This document shows, piece after piece, positions 15,968 to 23,623 of a stretch of DNA of 53,282 bases. The position numbers and the translations under genes are program-made. The notes below the pieces were generated by a model. The model did not search any database. It was given only the letters and a program-made list of their open reading frames with translations, and was not told where the DNA came from. Positions within the stretch are counted from its first letter, which is position 1. The number at the start of each line of letters is the position of its first letter. Source of the DNA: Actinomycetota bacterium (GTDB lineage Bacteria; Actinomycetota; Thermoleophilia; Solirubrobacterales; 70-9); the NCBI GenBank assembly GCA_018268605.1, contig JAFDWG010000331.1:1-53282 (forward strand), in the 5' to 3' direction.

Positions 15968-16243
15968 CTATGCGCTCAGCGCCGGGATCAGCTCGCGAGC
16001 AGAAACGTCGCTCGGGACCGGCAAGGTGATGCGCAGTCTGCCGCTCTGATCGAGCAGATGCTTGGGACGAATCAGCGTGATGCCGACGAGGTTGCCCTCA
16101 GCGTCGAATCGCAGCGCGTGACCCTCCGGCGTCTCGTCGAAGTCGACCGCCGTGGTGGGATCGCCGACGTGGAGGTACAGCACGTCCGCGTCCGAGTCGT
16201 ACTCGACCCGGTCAAAGGTGATGTCGGCGATCGTCACGCTCAT
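15968..16243 (-). CDS. DUF2283 domain protein
   Basis: 91 residues. The first part, ITFDRVEYDSDADVLYLHVG followed by an acidic segment and FDAEGNLVGITLI, matches the pattern of DUF2283 (short beta-rich domain with YD...DvLyi and d..G.vvGiei). The family is of unknown function and often sits in accessory regions beside toxin-antitoxin genes; no clear toxin partner is seen. An AAGGAAG SD lies 4-5 bases before the ATG. The C-terminus ITLPVPSDVSARELIPAL is a short extension. Confidence 0.75.
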   Translation of the reverse strand: MSVTIADITFDRVEYDSDADVLYLHVGDPTTAVDFDETPEGHALRFDAEGNLVGITLIRPKHLLDQSGRLRITLPVPSDVSARELIPALSA

Positions 16244-16338
16244 GGCTTCCTTCGCCGTCCGAATGCGGCGATGCTACGCCCGCTACTCGCGCGGTCTTCA
16301 TCGGGCTTGCCCGGCCATGACCTCGGTCGGTTAGTGGG

Positions 16339-16578
16339 TCAGTTTGCCCCGGCGCCGGGGCCGTTGGTTCTCCGAATGTAGTGCCTGGCCAGCCAGAGCG
16401 TGAACAGAAGGAAGAGGGCCATGATGCCAATGCCGTTGACCCAACCGAGATCTCCCCCGAGGAGGGGGAGGGTGAGGATGAAAAGCACGACCATCGGTAC
16501 GACGACCGTGCGACGCAGCAGCCGGTCGGACAAGGTCTCGACAACCGTGGAGAACCGGGCGAGCAGGTCGTAGTACAT
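16339..16578 (-). CDS. Small membrane protein with two hydrophobic segments
   Basis: 79 residues. An amphipathic N-terminus (MYYDLLARFSTVVETLSDRL) precedes two hydrophobic helices, VVVPMVVLFILTLPLL and GIGIMALFLLFTLWLARHYI. A TAACTT box at 16586-16591 ends 7 bases before the ATG, so it is likely leaderless. No family is recognised. Confidence 0.6.
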   Translation of the reverse strand: MYYDLLARFSTVVETLSDRLLRRTVVVPMVVLFILTLPLLGGDLGWVNGIGIMALFLLFTLWLARHYIRRTNGPGAGAN

Positions 16579-16620
16579 TCGCCAGAAGTTATCGCCGCTT
16601 CAGTTCAATACGGCGGAAAT

Positions 16621-16725
16621 TCAAACTGACCCGCCGCCCTCGGTCGGCGACTCGACGGTTCGCAGGCTCTCCGCCTGCATACGGCCCAGCTCCGGATGCC
16701 GATCGACGATGCGCTCGCATTGCAC
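16621..16725 (-). CDS. Possible small ORF (34 aa)
   Basis: A GTG at 16725, immediately after the stop of the DUF5677-like gene, opens a frame reading VQCERIVDRHPELGRMQAES and ending at 16621. The helix is amphipathic. The close junction suggests possible translational coupling, but nothing else supports it. Confidence 0.25.
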   Translation of the reverse strand: MQCERIVDRHPELGRMQAESLRTVESPTEGGGSV

Positions 16726-16726
16726 G

Positions 16727-17569
16727 TCACGTCACGTTCATCGCCGCCCTGATCTCATCAGGATCGGGCCAACCGAAGGTCGCCGCGGCGATCCAAATGA
16801 TGCTCAGGAGCGCTAGGTAACCGCCGCCGTACGGGCCGCTGGCGGATTCGAGCGGTGCAGGCATGCCCACCACGGTGTCGCCGCCCTGGACGGTCACGAC
16901 GCGGTTGATCGAGGTGATCGACGGGTGCGTGATCGAACTCATGGAGCCGAACGTTGTGGTGTAGATGAAGGCGAAGGGATATTTCGTAACCCACTCGATT
17001 CGGTCCAGCCACGCTTCGTCGGCCTCGACAGCCATCAGTAGCGTGTTCGGCGGCATCACCACGGACTCGTCGCCCAGTAGACCCGCTATTTTCAACTTCA
17101 TCTCCTCGGAAAGGAGGGAGCGCGGAATCGGGCCGCCCGGCTGAAGCAGCGGTCCGTACGGTTTCTCTCTCGGGACAATTTCGTTGACGAGCCGGTTCTC
17201 GGTCTTCTCGCGCTCGCGGTACTCGTCCTTCAGGAACCTCTTGATGCGATCGGCGCGCCCCTCCTCGGGCGCCAGCCACGCGAAGCCGATCGCGTACTCC
17301 GCGAGGCTCCTCGCCAGCACTTCGGCGCGGACGCGCCCGCGCGGGGGCGGAAAGGCCATGATCCCTTCGAAGAGATCGGCGGCGATGGCGACGAGCGCCG
17401 GCCCGATGATCTCCCAATCCTCGAAGTTGCCGTCGGTCTCCACACGCCGCGGCACGACGCCGCGGCATAACGCGAGCAGCGCGTCGGTCCTCTTGATCGT
17501 CACCAGCGACACGGGCGAAGTATGGCTCTGAGCGGTCCTTCGGCCGGCGGCGTTTTCGATTCTCTCCAT
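16727..17569 (-). CDS. DUF5677-like protein
   Basis: About 280 residues from ATG 17569. Helical pattern: WEIIGPALVAIAADLFEGIM, then RAEVLARSLAEYAIGFAWLA, then a basic segment RIKRFLKDEYREREK and a hydrophobic C-terminus (GGGYLALLSIIWIAAATF). The R...L.E..i...wL signature and charged helices resemble DUF5677, a family of unknown function common in accessory DNA; the assignment is by eye. A GTG at 17611 would extend it by 14 residues into the tRNA-Cys-like remnant, so the later ATG is preferred. Confidence 0.6.
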   Translation of the reverse strand: MERIENAAGRRTAQSHTSPVSLVTIKRTDALLALCRGVVPRRVETDGNFEDWEIIGPALVAIAADLFEGIMAFPPPRGRVRAEVLARSLAEYAIGFAWLAPEEGRADRIKRFLKDEYREREKTENRLVNEIVPREKPYGPLLQPGGPIPRSLLSEEMKLKIAGLLGDESVVMPPNTLLMAVEADEAWLDRIEWVTKYPFAFIYTTTFGSMSSITHPSITSINRVVTVQGGDTVVGMPAPLESASGPYGGGYLALLSIIWIAAATFGWPDPDEIRAAMNVT

Positions 17570-17587
17570 AGGCCAAGTGCAACCGAC

Positions 17588-17665
17588 GGCGCCTGACGTC
17601 GCGAAGGACACGCCTTCGTCGGGTCTGCAAAGCCGTTTACACCGGTTCGATTCTGGTAGGCGCCT
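17588..17665 (+). pseudogene. tRNA-Cys-like remnant (anticodon GCA)
   Basis: The 3' part is tRNA-like: anticodon loop CTGCAAA (GCA), GCCG, variable region, T arm ACCGG TTCGATT CTGGT, acceptor AGGCGCC and T, followed by a T run. GGCGCCT at 17588-17594 pairs perfectly with the acceptor. There is no D arm; the 5' half instead has a CGAAGG/CCTTCG hairpin and only three anticodon-stem pairs form. It is best read as a tRNA 3' end left by integration. Confidence 0.6.
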
Positions 17666-17920
17666 TTTTCGTCTGAGCAGGGATTTTGGCTCTGCAGAGC
17701 CGTTTGAGCGCCTAATTCGGCTGCGCGCTTGTCCGGCTTAATCCGGCTATTTGCGTGTGAGACCGGCGCACGACTGGCGCACGGGTCCCAGTCCAGGTGC
17801 TTGGTTTCTACGGCGAGGCGATCGTATGAAGACCTGACTTCGGACGCCAACGGAGGTCAGGACACTTCTCCTTCGGTTGCCCATCCCGAATCCCATACCG
17901 AGTCGGTACCTTTCCCGGGC
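17666..17920. other. Gap next to the tRNA-Cys-like remnant
   Basis: Contains a palindrome GGCTCTGCAGAGCC at 17688-17701, a direct repeat GGCGCACG...GGCGCACG at 17764-17782, and a TACCTT box at 17907-17912 ending 8 bases before ATG 17921. These repeats would suit recombinase-binding sites. No gene is seen. Confidence 0.4.
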
Positions 17921-18730
17921 ATGGAGAGCACGACGAAAGCTGGCGCGGGAGACCGATCCACGCGGCCCCGGCATCACCTCCGCTGGATCGCCGCCGTCCT
18001 TCTCGTCGTCTTCATCGCGGGCGGCATTCCTCTCACGCAACAGGGAGGCGACGGCGGCGGACCGCTGAACGCGATGGCGAAGGCCGCCGAGGTCACCCAG
18101 AGTGAGCCCGGCGGGCACATCGTGGTCCACGGGCTCATCGTCAAGCCGGGCGAGCCGAACCCCTTGCCCCTGACGGGCAGGATGGTCTACGACAGCGAAG
18201 ACCGCACCCGCGGATACATGACGGTGCCGGATCCCAAGACCGGTGGCAAGGTCAAATTCTTGATGGCGGCCGCCGGGACCCATATCTACATCAGCTCCGA
18301 ACTGCTCGGATCACTCCCCGGCGGGCGCAAGTGGATGGGCCTGGACTTCCGCTCGACCCCTGGATCCAGCTCCACGGTCGGCGCCAACGACAGCGCGGAG
18401 CAGGGGTTCAAGATGCTCGAAGAAGCGGGTGATGTGAGAAAGGTCGGAGAGGAAAGGGTCCTCGGAGTGGAGACAACTCATTACCGCGGCACCTTGAACC
18501 ATTCGGATGGCGAAAGCTCAGGTGGACATCCGCAGATCGAAGGGTGGATCGATGGCCAGGAACGAGTCCGGCGCGTGAGGATCGTCGGGTCGCCTTCGCG
18601 ATCGAACCTCGACATGACGATGGACTTTTTCGACTTCGGCAAGGTGCCTCCGATCACGATGCCCGACCCAAGTGAAGTATTCGACGCCACGTCGTTGGTC
18701 GAAGACGAAGCGGGTTCCGCAACCGGCTGA
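17921..18730 (+). CDS. Membrane-anchored LolA/LppX-like protein
   Basis: 269 residues from ATG 17921. The N-terminus is basic (STRPRHHLR) and followed by one hydrophobic segment WIAAVLLVVFIAGGIPL, a signal anchor. The exported domain starts NAMAKAAEVTQSEPGGHIVV. It has alternating strands resembling the LolA/LppX/LprG fold: SELLGSLPGGRKWMGLDF, EEAGDVRKVGEERVLGVETT and HYRGTL. These are known from mycobacterial lipoproteins with the V..vG.e.v.Gv.tthY pattern. It could bind lipid at the cell surface. An in-frame upstream extension to 17729 runs through the decayed junction and is rejected. Confidence 0.65.
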   Translation: MESTTKAGAGDRSTRPRHHLRWIAAVLLVVFIAGGIPLTQQGGDGGGPLNAMAKAAEVTQSEPGGHIVVHGLIVKPGEPNPLPLTGRMVYDSEDRTRGYMTVPDPKTGGKVKFLMAAAGTHIYISSELLGSLPGGRKWMGLDFRSTPGSSSTVGANDSAEQGFKMLEEAGDVRKVGEERVLGVETTHYRGTLNHSDGESSGGHPQIEGWIDGQERVRRVRIVGSPSRSNLDMTMDFFDFGKVPPITMPDPSEVFDATSLVEDEAGSATG

Positions 18731-18870
18731 TACCGCCGAGTGCGGTTCGTGGCGAACGGTCAGTTCGGGGTTCCTGCCGATGGCGGCCTACCTGGTGAAG
18801 GAATCCCGTCCGATGATCTGAGGCGGGGTCGCGGGGCTGAACTTGATCGGAGTGGTCGTCCTGATCGTAG
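18731..18870. other. Gap, possible remnant of a membrane gene
   Basis: Plus frames read AAYLVKESRPMI followed by a stop, and LNLIGVVVLIVVTWPVSW in another frame. These look like pieces of a decayed membrane protein, but no gene can be supported. Confidence 0.25.
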
Positions 18871-19314
18871 TCACCTGGCCGGTGAGTTGGCGACCAGGAA
18901 CTGGGTCAGCTGTTCGAGTTCTTCTTCGCTCAGGGTCTGGCCGTAGGTGGTCGGCATGATGCCGCCCGAATAGCCTTCGGCGATCTCGGCTTCGGGATTG
19001 ACGATCATTTCTTCGATCGCTTCCGCGTTGTCATCGGGGGCGAGGTATTCGTTCAGGTTGGGGCCGATCGTGCCGGTGGTGCCGGCGGCGGCGAAGGTGT
19101 GGCAGTTGCCGCAGCCGGGGGCGATGAAGACCTGTGCGCCGGGTTCGGTCGACCCCGGCCCGCCGGTTTCTTCGGCGGCGGATGAGGATCCGCCCCCACC
19201 GGTGAAGTGCCCGAGCAGGAAGCCGGCCCCGGCGGCGAGGATCACGGAGACGACGATGCCGACCAAGGCGATCGTCATCCAGATGCTGGTCGAGGAACGC
19301 TTGCCGTCCTTCAT
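18871..19314 (-). CDS. Membrane-anchored class I cytochrome c
   Basis: 147 residues from ATG 19314. The N-terminal anchor IWMTIALVGIVVSVILAAGA is followed by a Gly/Ser linker. The cytochrome domain has FIAPGCGNCHTF (CxxCH heme c attachment), GTIGPNLNEYL and the distal GYSGGIMPTTYGQTLSEEEL with the axial Met. It probably faces outside the membrane and passes electrons to a terminal oxidase. It is divergent from the FAD oxidoreductase gene, suggesting a shared electron-transfer role. An upstream extension to 19461 would overlap that gene and is not used. Confidence 0.85.
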   Translation of the reverse strand: MKDGKRSSTSIWMTIALVGIVVSVILAAGAGFLLGHFTGGGGSSSAAEETGGPGSTEPGAQVFIAPGCGNCHTFAAAGTTGTIGPNLNEYLAPDDNAEAIEEMIVNPEAEIAEGYSGGIMPTTYGQTLSEEELEQLTQFLVANSPAR

Positions 19315-19451
19315 CGGACGATCATCAGCGGGGGCTGCCGCCCACGCATCGGGGTTATGCCGCACGCATTTCGGGGGGATAGCGCGGATGGCGGCGGCCC
19401 CGAACGCGGCGACGATCGGAGTCCACGTCAGCCTCGAGCCGAAGGCCTGGG

Positions 19452-20588
19452 ATGAAGCCAAGAGTCGTCATCGTCGGAGGAGGGGTGGCGGCGCTGGAGG
19501 CGACGCTCGTCATCGGAGATCTGCTGGGTGAGCGGGCGAACGTCGAGATCCACTCGACCCGACAGGACTTCGTCTACCGCCCGCACTCGGTGGGCATGCC
19601 ATTCGGGACCGCGGTGAAAACCTATGACCTCCCGGCGCTGGCGGGGCGCTGCGGCGCCGAGTTCCATCCCGACAACATCATGTCGGTGGACGACTCGGCC
19701 CGGCTTGCGACCACGTTCCACGGTACCTCCATCCCCTACGACCATCTTCTCTTCGCCGCCGGAGCCTCGCGCCGGTGGCCGATCTCCGGGGCCACGACCT
19801 TCTGGGGGATCGGGGAAGCCGCGGACATCGAAGAGATCATCGGTCGCTTCAAGACCGGCCGGATCCGCCGCGCCGCCTTCACGATGCCGAGCGTCGGCGA
19901 CTGGTCGCTGCCGATGTACGAGCTGGCCCTGCTGACCGACGCCGAGCTCTCGCGAGCGGGCGTCGCCGACTACGAGCTGACCGTCGTCACTCCCGAGGAC
20001 CGTCCCCTGCAGCTGTTCGGGACCCACGTCGGCGATGCCGTCGCGAGCCTGCTCGACCGGAGAGGGATCGAGGTGATCGCCGGAGCCCACCCGACCAGCT
20101 TCGAAGGCGGCAGGCTGCAGGTGGCGCCGGACGCGAGCTTGGAGTTCGACGAGGTGATCAGCCTTCCCCGCATCGAGGCTCAGGCCGCGGGCGGGTTCAT
20201 TCACGACTCAGGGGGCTTCATCCGGATCGACGAGCACTGCCGTGCCCTCCACTGCGAGCGAACTTACGCCGCCGGCGACATCACCAGCTTCCCTGTCAAG
20301 CAGGGCGGTATCGCCGCCCAGCAGGCCGATGTCGCCGCGGAAGCGATCGCCGCCGAGCTTGGCGTCCCGATCGCGCCGAGCCCGTTCGACCCGATCCTAC
20401 GCGGCGTTCTCTGGACCGGCCACGAGCCGCTCTACCTCCAGCATCGACTGGCCGGAGAAGACGACGGCGGATCGGTCGTCTCGACCGATCCGCCCTGGGA
20501 CGGAGGTGGGGACAAGATCGTCGCGAGGCGGCTTACCTCGTTTCTCGCGGAGGTCGATGCCGAGCACGACCTCGAGCTCCGCCACTGA
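19452..20588 (+). CDS. FAD/NAD(P)-dependent oxidoreductase, SQR/NDH-2-like
   Basis: 378 residues. Rossmann dinucleotide-binding motif at the N-terminus (VVIVGGGVAALEATLVIGDL), then YDHLLFAAGASRRWP (the ATG-type FAD contact) and the C-terminal FAD motif RTYAAGDITSFPVKQGGIAA. This is the organisation of sulfide:quinone reductases and type II NADH dehydrogenases. The three redox cysteines needed by true SQR are not in matching positions (only GRCGAEF and EHCRALHCE are seen), so the electron donor is uncertain. The SD GAAGG lies 6 bases before the ATG. Confidence 0.82.
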   Translation: MKPRVVIVGGGVAALEATLVIGDLLGERANVEIHSTRQDFVYRPHSVGMPFGTAVKTYDLPALAGRCGAEFHPDNIMSVDDSARLATTFHGTSIPYDHLLFAAGASRRWPISGATTFWGIGEAADIEEIIGRFKTGRIRRAAFTMPSVGDWSLPMYELALLTDAELSRAGVADYELTVVTPEDRPLQLFGTHVGDAVASLLDRRGIEVIAGAHPTSFEGGRLQVAPDASLEFDEVISLPRIEAQAAGGFIHDSGGFIRIDEHCRALHCERTYAAGDITSFPVKQGGIAAQQADVAAEAIAAELGVPIAPSPFDPILRGVLWTGHEPLYLQHRLAGEDDGGSVVSTDPPWDGGGDKIVARRLTSFLAEVDAEHDLELRH

Positions 20589-20645
20589 GGAGGCCGGGCG
20601 GCCGCGGCGGATGCGGGCGCTCGCCGCCGGCGGGCACGACCGATC

Positions 20646-21350
20646 ATGCTGTCGGCGATGAGCGAGGAGGCGACCGGGTTCGAGCAGCACCGCTACGTGC
20701 CGCCACCCGATGCGGTGGAGGTCATCGTCGTGCGGCACGGGGCCTCTGTGGCGGCGCTCCCGGGGAAGCGCTTCCCCCTCGTCGACGGGCAGGGCGACCC
20801 GGCACTCTCGGAGGTCGGACGCGGGCAGGCACGATCGGTCGCCCGTGAGCTGGCCGACGAGCGCTTCTCCGGGATGTTCGTGTCGAACCTGCGGCGGACG
20901 CAGGAAACCGCCGCGCCGCTCGCCGAGGCAAACGGGTCGGAGCCGACGGTGCTGCCCGGCCTACGGGAGATCTTCCTTGGCGACCTGGAGGGCGGGGAGT
21001 ACCGGATCAAGGTCGCCGAAGGCGATCCGCTCGTTGCCGAGATCGCCGCGCAAGAACGTTGGGACGTGATCCCGGGCGCCGAGTCCCTCGCCGACTTCGA
21101 GAGTCGGCTGCGCTCCGCGATCGAGACGATCGTGAGCTCGGTGCCGGCAGGCACGGTCGCCGTGGCCGTCGCCCATGGCGCCGTGATCGGCCAGCTCTGC
21201 GCGATGGCCAGTGGGAGCCGCCCCTTCGCTTTCATCCACGCCGACAACGGCTCGATCTCCCGCCTGGTCGTCCACGAAGACGGCCGCTGGCTTCTGCGCA
21301 GCTTCAACGAGACGCGCCACCTGGACGAGCCGACCGGCCCCGTCGGCTGA
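20646..21350 (+). CDS. Histidine phosphatase (phosphoglycerate mutase-like) family protein
   Basis: 234 residues. Catalytic RHG motif in VEVIVVRHGASVAALPG, followed by the canonical D.AL.EvGrgQA (DPALSEVGRGQARSVAREL), SNLRRTQETAAPLAE and the second His in VAVAVAHGAVIGQLC. These are the phosphohistidine, substrate-binding Arg and acid motifs of branch 1. Substrates in the family range from phosphoglycerate to cobalamin precursors; none can be chosen here. ATG 20646 is used; an in-frame ATG at 20658 is possible. Neither has a good SD. Confidence 0.85.
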   Translation: MLSAMSEEATGFEQHRYVPPPDAVEVIVVRHGASVAALPGKRFPLVDGQGDPALSEVGRGQARSVARELADERFSGMFVSNLRRTQETAAPLAEANGSEPTVLPGLREIFLGDLEGGEYRIKVAEGDPLVAEIAAQERWDVIPGAESLADFESRLRSAIETIVSSVPAGTVAVAVAHGAVIGQLCAMASGSRPFAFIHADNGSISRLVVHEDGRWLLRSFNETRHLDEPTGPVG

Positions 21351-21354
21351 GCAA

Positions 21355-21440
21355 TCAGGGTAGGCGCTTGCCGTAGTAGTACGGCGCCGGGTTGTCCTCG
21401 CAGGCGATCCCATCGTGGTCGGCGTCAAGGCGGTCGGGGA
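21355..21440 (-). pseudogene. Excalibur-domain remnant
   Basis: A minus frame ending at TGA 21355-21357 reads DRLDADHDGIACEDNPAPYY and YGKRLP. This is the C-terminal excalibur calcium-binding motif (DxDxDGxACE) found at the end of many secreted actinobacterial proteins. No signal peptide or normal upstream domain is in frame, so it looks like the leftover end of a gene. Confidence 0.55.
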
Positions 21441-21466
21441 GCGTAGGTGTCAAAATCGGGTCGGTC

Positions 21467-21652
21467 TTAGTCGTCGTCTTCGATCGAGACGATGTGGTGG
21501 GCGTTGATATAGACCATCTTGTCCTCGCCGGCCAACTTCAGGTCGACGATCGGGATCGCGCGGCCGCCGACGCGGACGATTTCTTCGTCGGCTTTCTTTG
21601 CCCTCACCTCGACCTCGAACTTCCGTTTGTCGGTGGTGCGGATGATCGCCAT
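21467..21652 (-). CDS. Small hypothetical protein (61 aa)
   Basis: A compact beta-rich sequence: IIRTTDKRKFEVEVRAKKAD, EEIVRVGGRAIPIVDLKLAG and KMVYINAHHIVSIEDDD. It could be a small barrel, since the last segment resembles INxxxIvsIe endings of small RNA- or ligand-binding proteins. No family is recognised with confidence. Downstream gene of the 22.1-23.6 kb cluster on this strand. Confidence 0.6.
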   Translation of the reverse strand: MAIIRTTDKRKFEVEVRAKKADEEIVRVGGRAIPIVDLKLAGEDKMVYINAHHIVSIEDDD

Positions 21653-21681
21653 GGAAGCCGTGTACCCGGTGGCGAAGGTCG

Positions 21682-22128
21682 CTAGTCGCAGGGGGTCTTC
21701 AGCATCGTCGGTTCGGTCGGCACGTAGTCGGCCTGCTTCGGCAGGTGGGCCATCACCTCGGTGTAGTACCGGGCGCCTTTGCAGGTCTTCGGCGCCGAGG
21801 CGGTGATGCTTCCGGAGTAGGTGTCGACCAGGCCGTTCGCCGGGTGCTGGGAGATCGTGCCGAAGGCGGTCGTCTTCGCGTCGCCCCAGCCGTGCCAGTC
21901 GAGCCTCGTCGCGGTCATGTCGCCGTCGCCGCCGAATCCGTAGCTCGCCGGCTTGACGAAGTTGCGGCCGGTGACGTCGGGGAGGTAGGTGGTTCCGGCG
22001 CCCTGCTGCGATTTGCGCATCACCGTCTGCCGGACGCTGCTCGAGCTGCTACCGCCGCCGCAGGACGCGAGGACGATGGCGAGCGCGAGCGCCGCCACGA
22101 GGACCGGGAGGAGGCGCCTCACCGTCAC
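21682..22128 (-). CDS. Putative lipoprotein
   Basis: 148 residues. Signal peptide MTVRRLLPVLVAALALAIVL followed by lipobox LASC (residues 20-23 or so) and a Gly/Ser linker, so the protein should be lipid-anchored on the outer face of the membrane. The body (GTTYLPDVTGRNFVKPASYG) is not recognised. It has Cys residues near the C-terminus (TCKGARYY and KTPCD) that could form a disulfide. The ATG overlaps the stop of the upstream membrane gene by four bases, so the two are likely coupled. Confidence 0.75.
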   Translation of the reverse strand: MTVRRLLPVLVAALALAIVLASCGGGSSSSSVRQTVMRKSQQGAGTTYLPDVTGRNFVKPASYGFGGDGDMTATRLDWHGWGDAKTTAFGTISQHPANGLVDTYSGSITASAPKTCKGARYYTEVMAHLPKQADYVPTEPTMLKTPCD

Positions 22129-23600
22129 AGCTTGAGCAGCCGTGCCTTCTCGGCGGCGAACTCCTCGTCGGTGAGGATGCCCTTTTCGTGCAGGGTCGCG
22201 AGCCGTTCGAGGCTCGAAAGGCGGGCGTCTTCCTCCTGCATCGCCTCGGCGCGGGAGGGCGGCGGAGGCGCCGCGGGAGTCTCGTCGGCGCGCCCACGGC
22301 CGCGTCCCCCCGGCCGGCGCAGGTCCGGGATCCCGATGCCGGAGGGGCGTTTGACCTCGGGCATCTTCACGTCCGGCCGTTTGACGTCGGGAAGTTTGAT
22401 CTTCGAGGCGCGCTCGCCGAGTTTCGCGTCGGTGACCGCCTTGTCGATGGCGGCGCGCGTCGGTGCCAGTACCTCGCCGAACGTCAGCCCGGGGAACTCC
22501 TCCGCGGTCTGTTTGCTCAGCTCATGCAGGCCGAAGGCGGCCATGATCCCGAGCACCACCACGGTGAGGAAGGTCCGCAGCCCGACACCCGAGGCACTCA
22601 GCAGGTAGATGGCAAGGATCAGCACCAGGCCGCCGTAGCAATAGGGCAGGTATCGATCGAGCGCCGGGGCGACGACGCGCCGCGTGCCCTTCGCCGCGCC
22701 GGTCGGCGAGGACAGCCACCCGGCCGCCACGAAGAAGACGCCGACGATGATGATCGTGGTCGCGATCGAGACCATCAGCGAGGTCCCGATCGACCAGGCC
22801 GCTTCGACGGCCGGCTTGATGTTCTCCTGTTTCACCAGTTGGTCGACGACGATTCCGCCGGCGACCTGCCGCAGCACCAGCACCAACAAGGCGGCGACGA
22901 TCAGCGCGACGCCACTGAAGAGGACGGTGATCCAGCGGCCACCCTCGGTCAGGTAGATCGCCAGGCCGAAGACGAGGAGGGTGAGGATCGAGAACAGCAG
23001 GGCCAGGCCTTTGATCGCGATCACGATGTCCTGCGCCGTCTTCAGCTGTTCGGATTTGAGGATCGTGATCTGACCCGCGTCCGGCGGCAGCTGTTCGGCG
23101 AGGCTCTTGCCCAACCCGACCTGCCCGGCGAGGTTGGTCAGGAGGCTGCCGAGGTTCAGCTTCACTTCCCCGTTTGCCGTATCGACCGATTCTTTCTTGT
23201 TTTCCAGCACCGCCATCAGCTGTTCGTGGGCGGTCCGATTGGCGGTTTCCCACAGCGATTGAGCGGTCCCCGTTTCGAGGATCTTTTCGACCCCCGGGAC
23301 GGCCACCTGTCGTAGCCCGGTCGCCGCCGGCCCGGCCAGTTCCTTCGCCTTGCCCGGCAGTTCTTCGAGGACTTCTTCGACTTTTTTTTCGACGTCGACG
23401 TTTTCGTAGAGCTGTTCCACCATGTATTCGCCGAGCGCCGTGCGGATCGTCTGGTTGCGGATCAGGTGGCCCGAGGTATTCGTCCACTCACCGGTGTCAA
23501 GCGCCTGGCGCTCGACCCAGATGGCGAAGACGCTGAGGAAGGCGAACAGCGCGCCGAGCACCAGGAGGGCTTTGACGGTCCTCCGTCGCCAGGGCTTCAT
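22125..23600 (-). CDS. Multi-pass membrane protein with C-terminal SHOCT domain
   Basis: 491 residues. N-terminal helix ALLVLGALFAFLSVFAIWVE, then a long soluble domain with charged helices (VEKKVEEVLEELPGKAKELA). Four or five hydrophobic helices follow (e.g. GLALLFSILTLLVFGLAIYL). A repetitive linker then reads KLPDVKRPDVKMPEVKRP, followed by an Arg/Gly stretch and a SHOCT domain (LERLATLHEKGILTDEEFAA). SHOCT modules mediate oligomerisation. The gene shares a 23-bp bidirectional promoter with the VOC gene. Function unknown. Confidence 0.8.
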   Translation of the reverse strand: MKPWRRRTVKALLVLGALFAFLSVFAIWVERQALDTGEWTNTSGHLIRNQTIRTALGEYMVEQLYENVDVEKKVEEVLEELPGKAKELAGPAATGLRQVAVPGVEKILETGTAQSLWETANRTAHEQLMAVLENKKESVDTANGEVKLNLGSLLTNLAGQVGLGKSLAEQLPPDAGQITILKSEQLKTAQDIVIAIKGLALLFSILTLLVFGLAIYLTEGGRWITVLFSGVALIVAALLVLVLRQVAGGIVVDQLVKQENIKPAVEAAWSIGTSLMVSIATTIIIVGVFFVAAGWLSSPTGAAKGTRRVVAPALDRYLPYCYGGLVLILAIYLLSASGVGLRTFLTVVVLGIMAAFGLHELSKQTAEEFPGLTFGEVLAPTRAAIDKAVTDAKLGERASKIKLPDVKRPDVKMPEVKRPSGIGIPDLRRPGGRGRGRADETPAAPPPPSRAEAMQEEDARLSSLERLATLHEKGILTDEEFAAEKARLLKL

Positions 23601-23623
23601 CGGGGTGATGGTATACGTGGCAC
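23601..23623. promoter_or_regulatory. 23-bp bidirectional promoter with palindromic GTATAC
   Basis: GGTATACG spans 23610-23617. Plus-strand TATACG ends 6 bases before ATG 23624. Minus-strand TATACC ends 9 bases before ATG 23600. The two -10 boxes share TATA. Confidence 0.6.

Noticed and set aside
15840-17920. A complete integrative element
   Set aside because: tRNA fragments and repeats look like attachment relics, but no integrase, excisionase, relaxase or transposase gene could be found.
19452-20588. Calling the FAD protein sulfide:quinone oxidoreductase
   Set aside because: The three conserved cysteines of that enzyme are not at matching positions.
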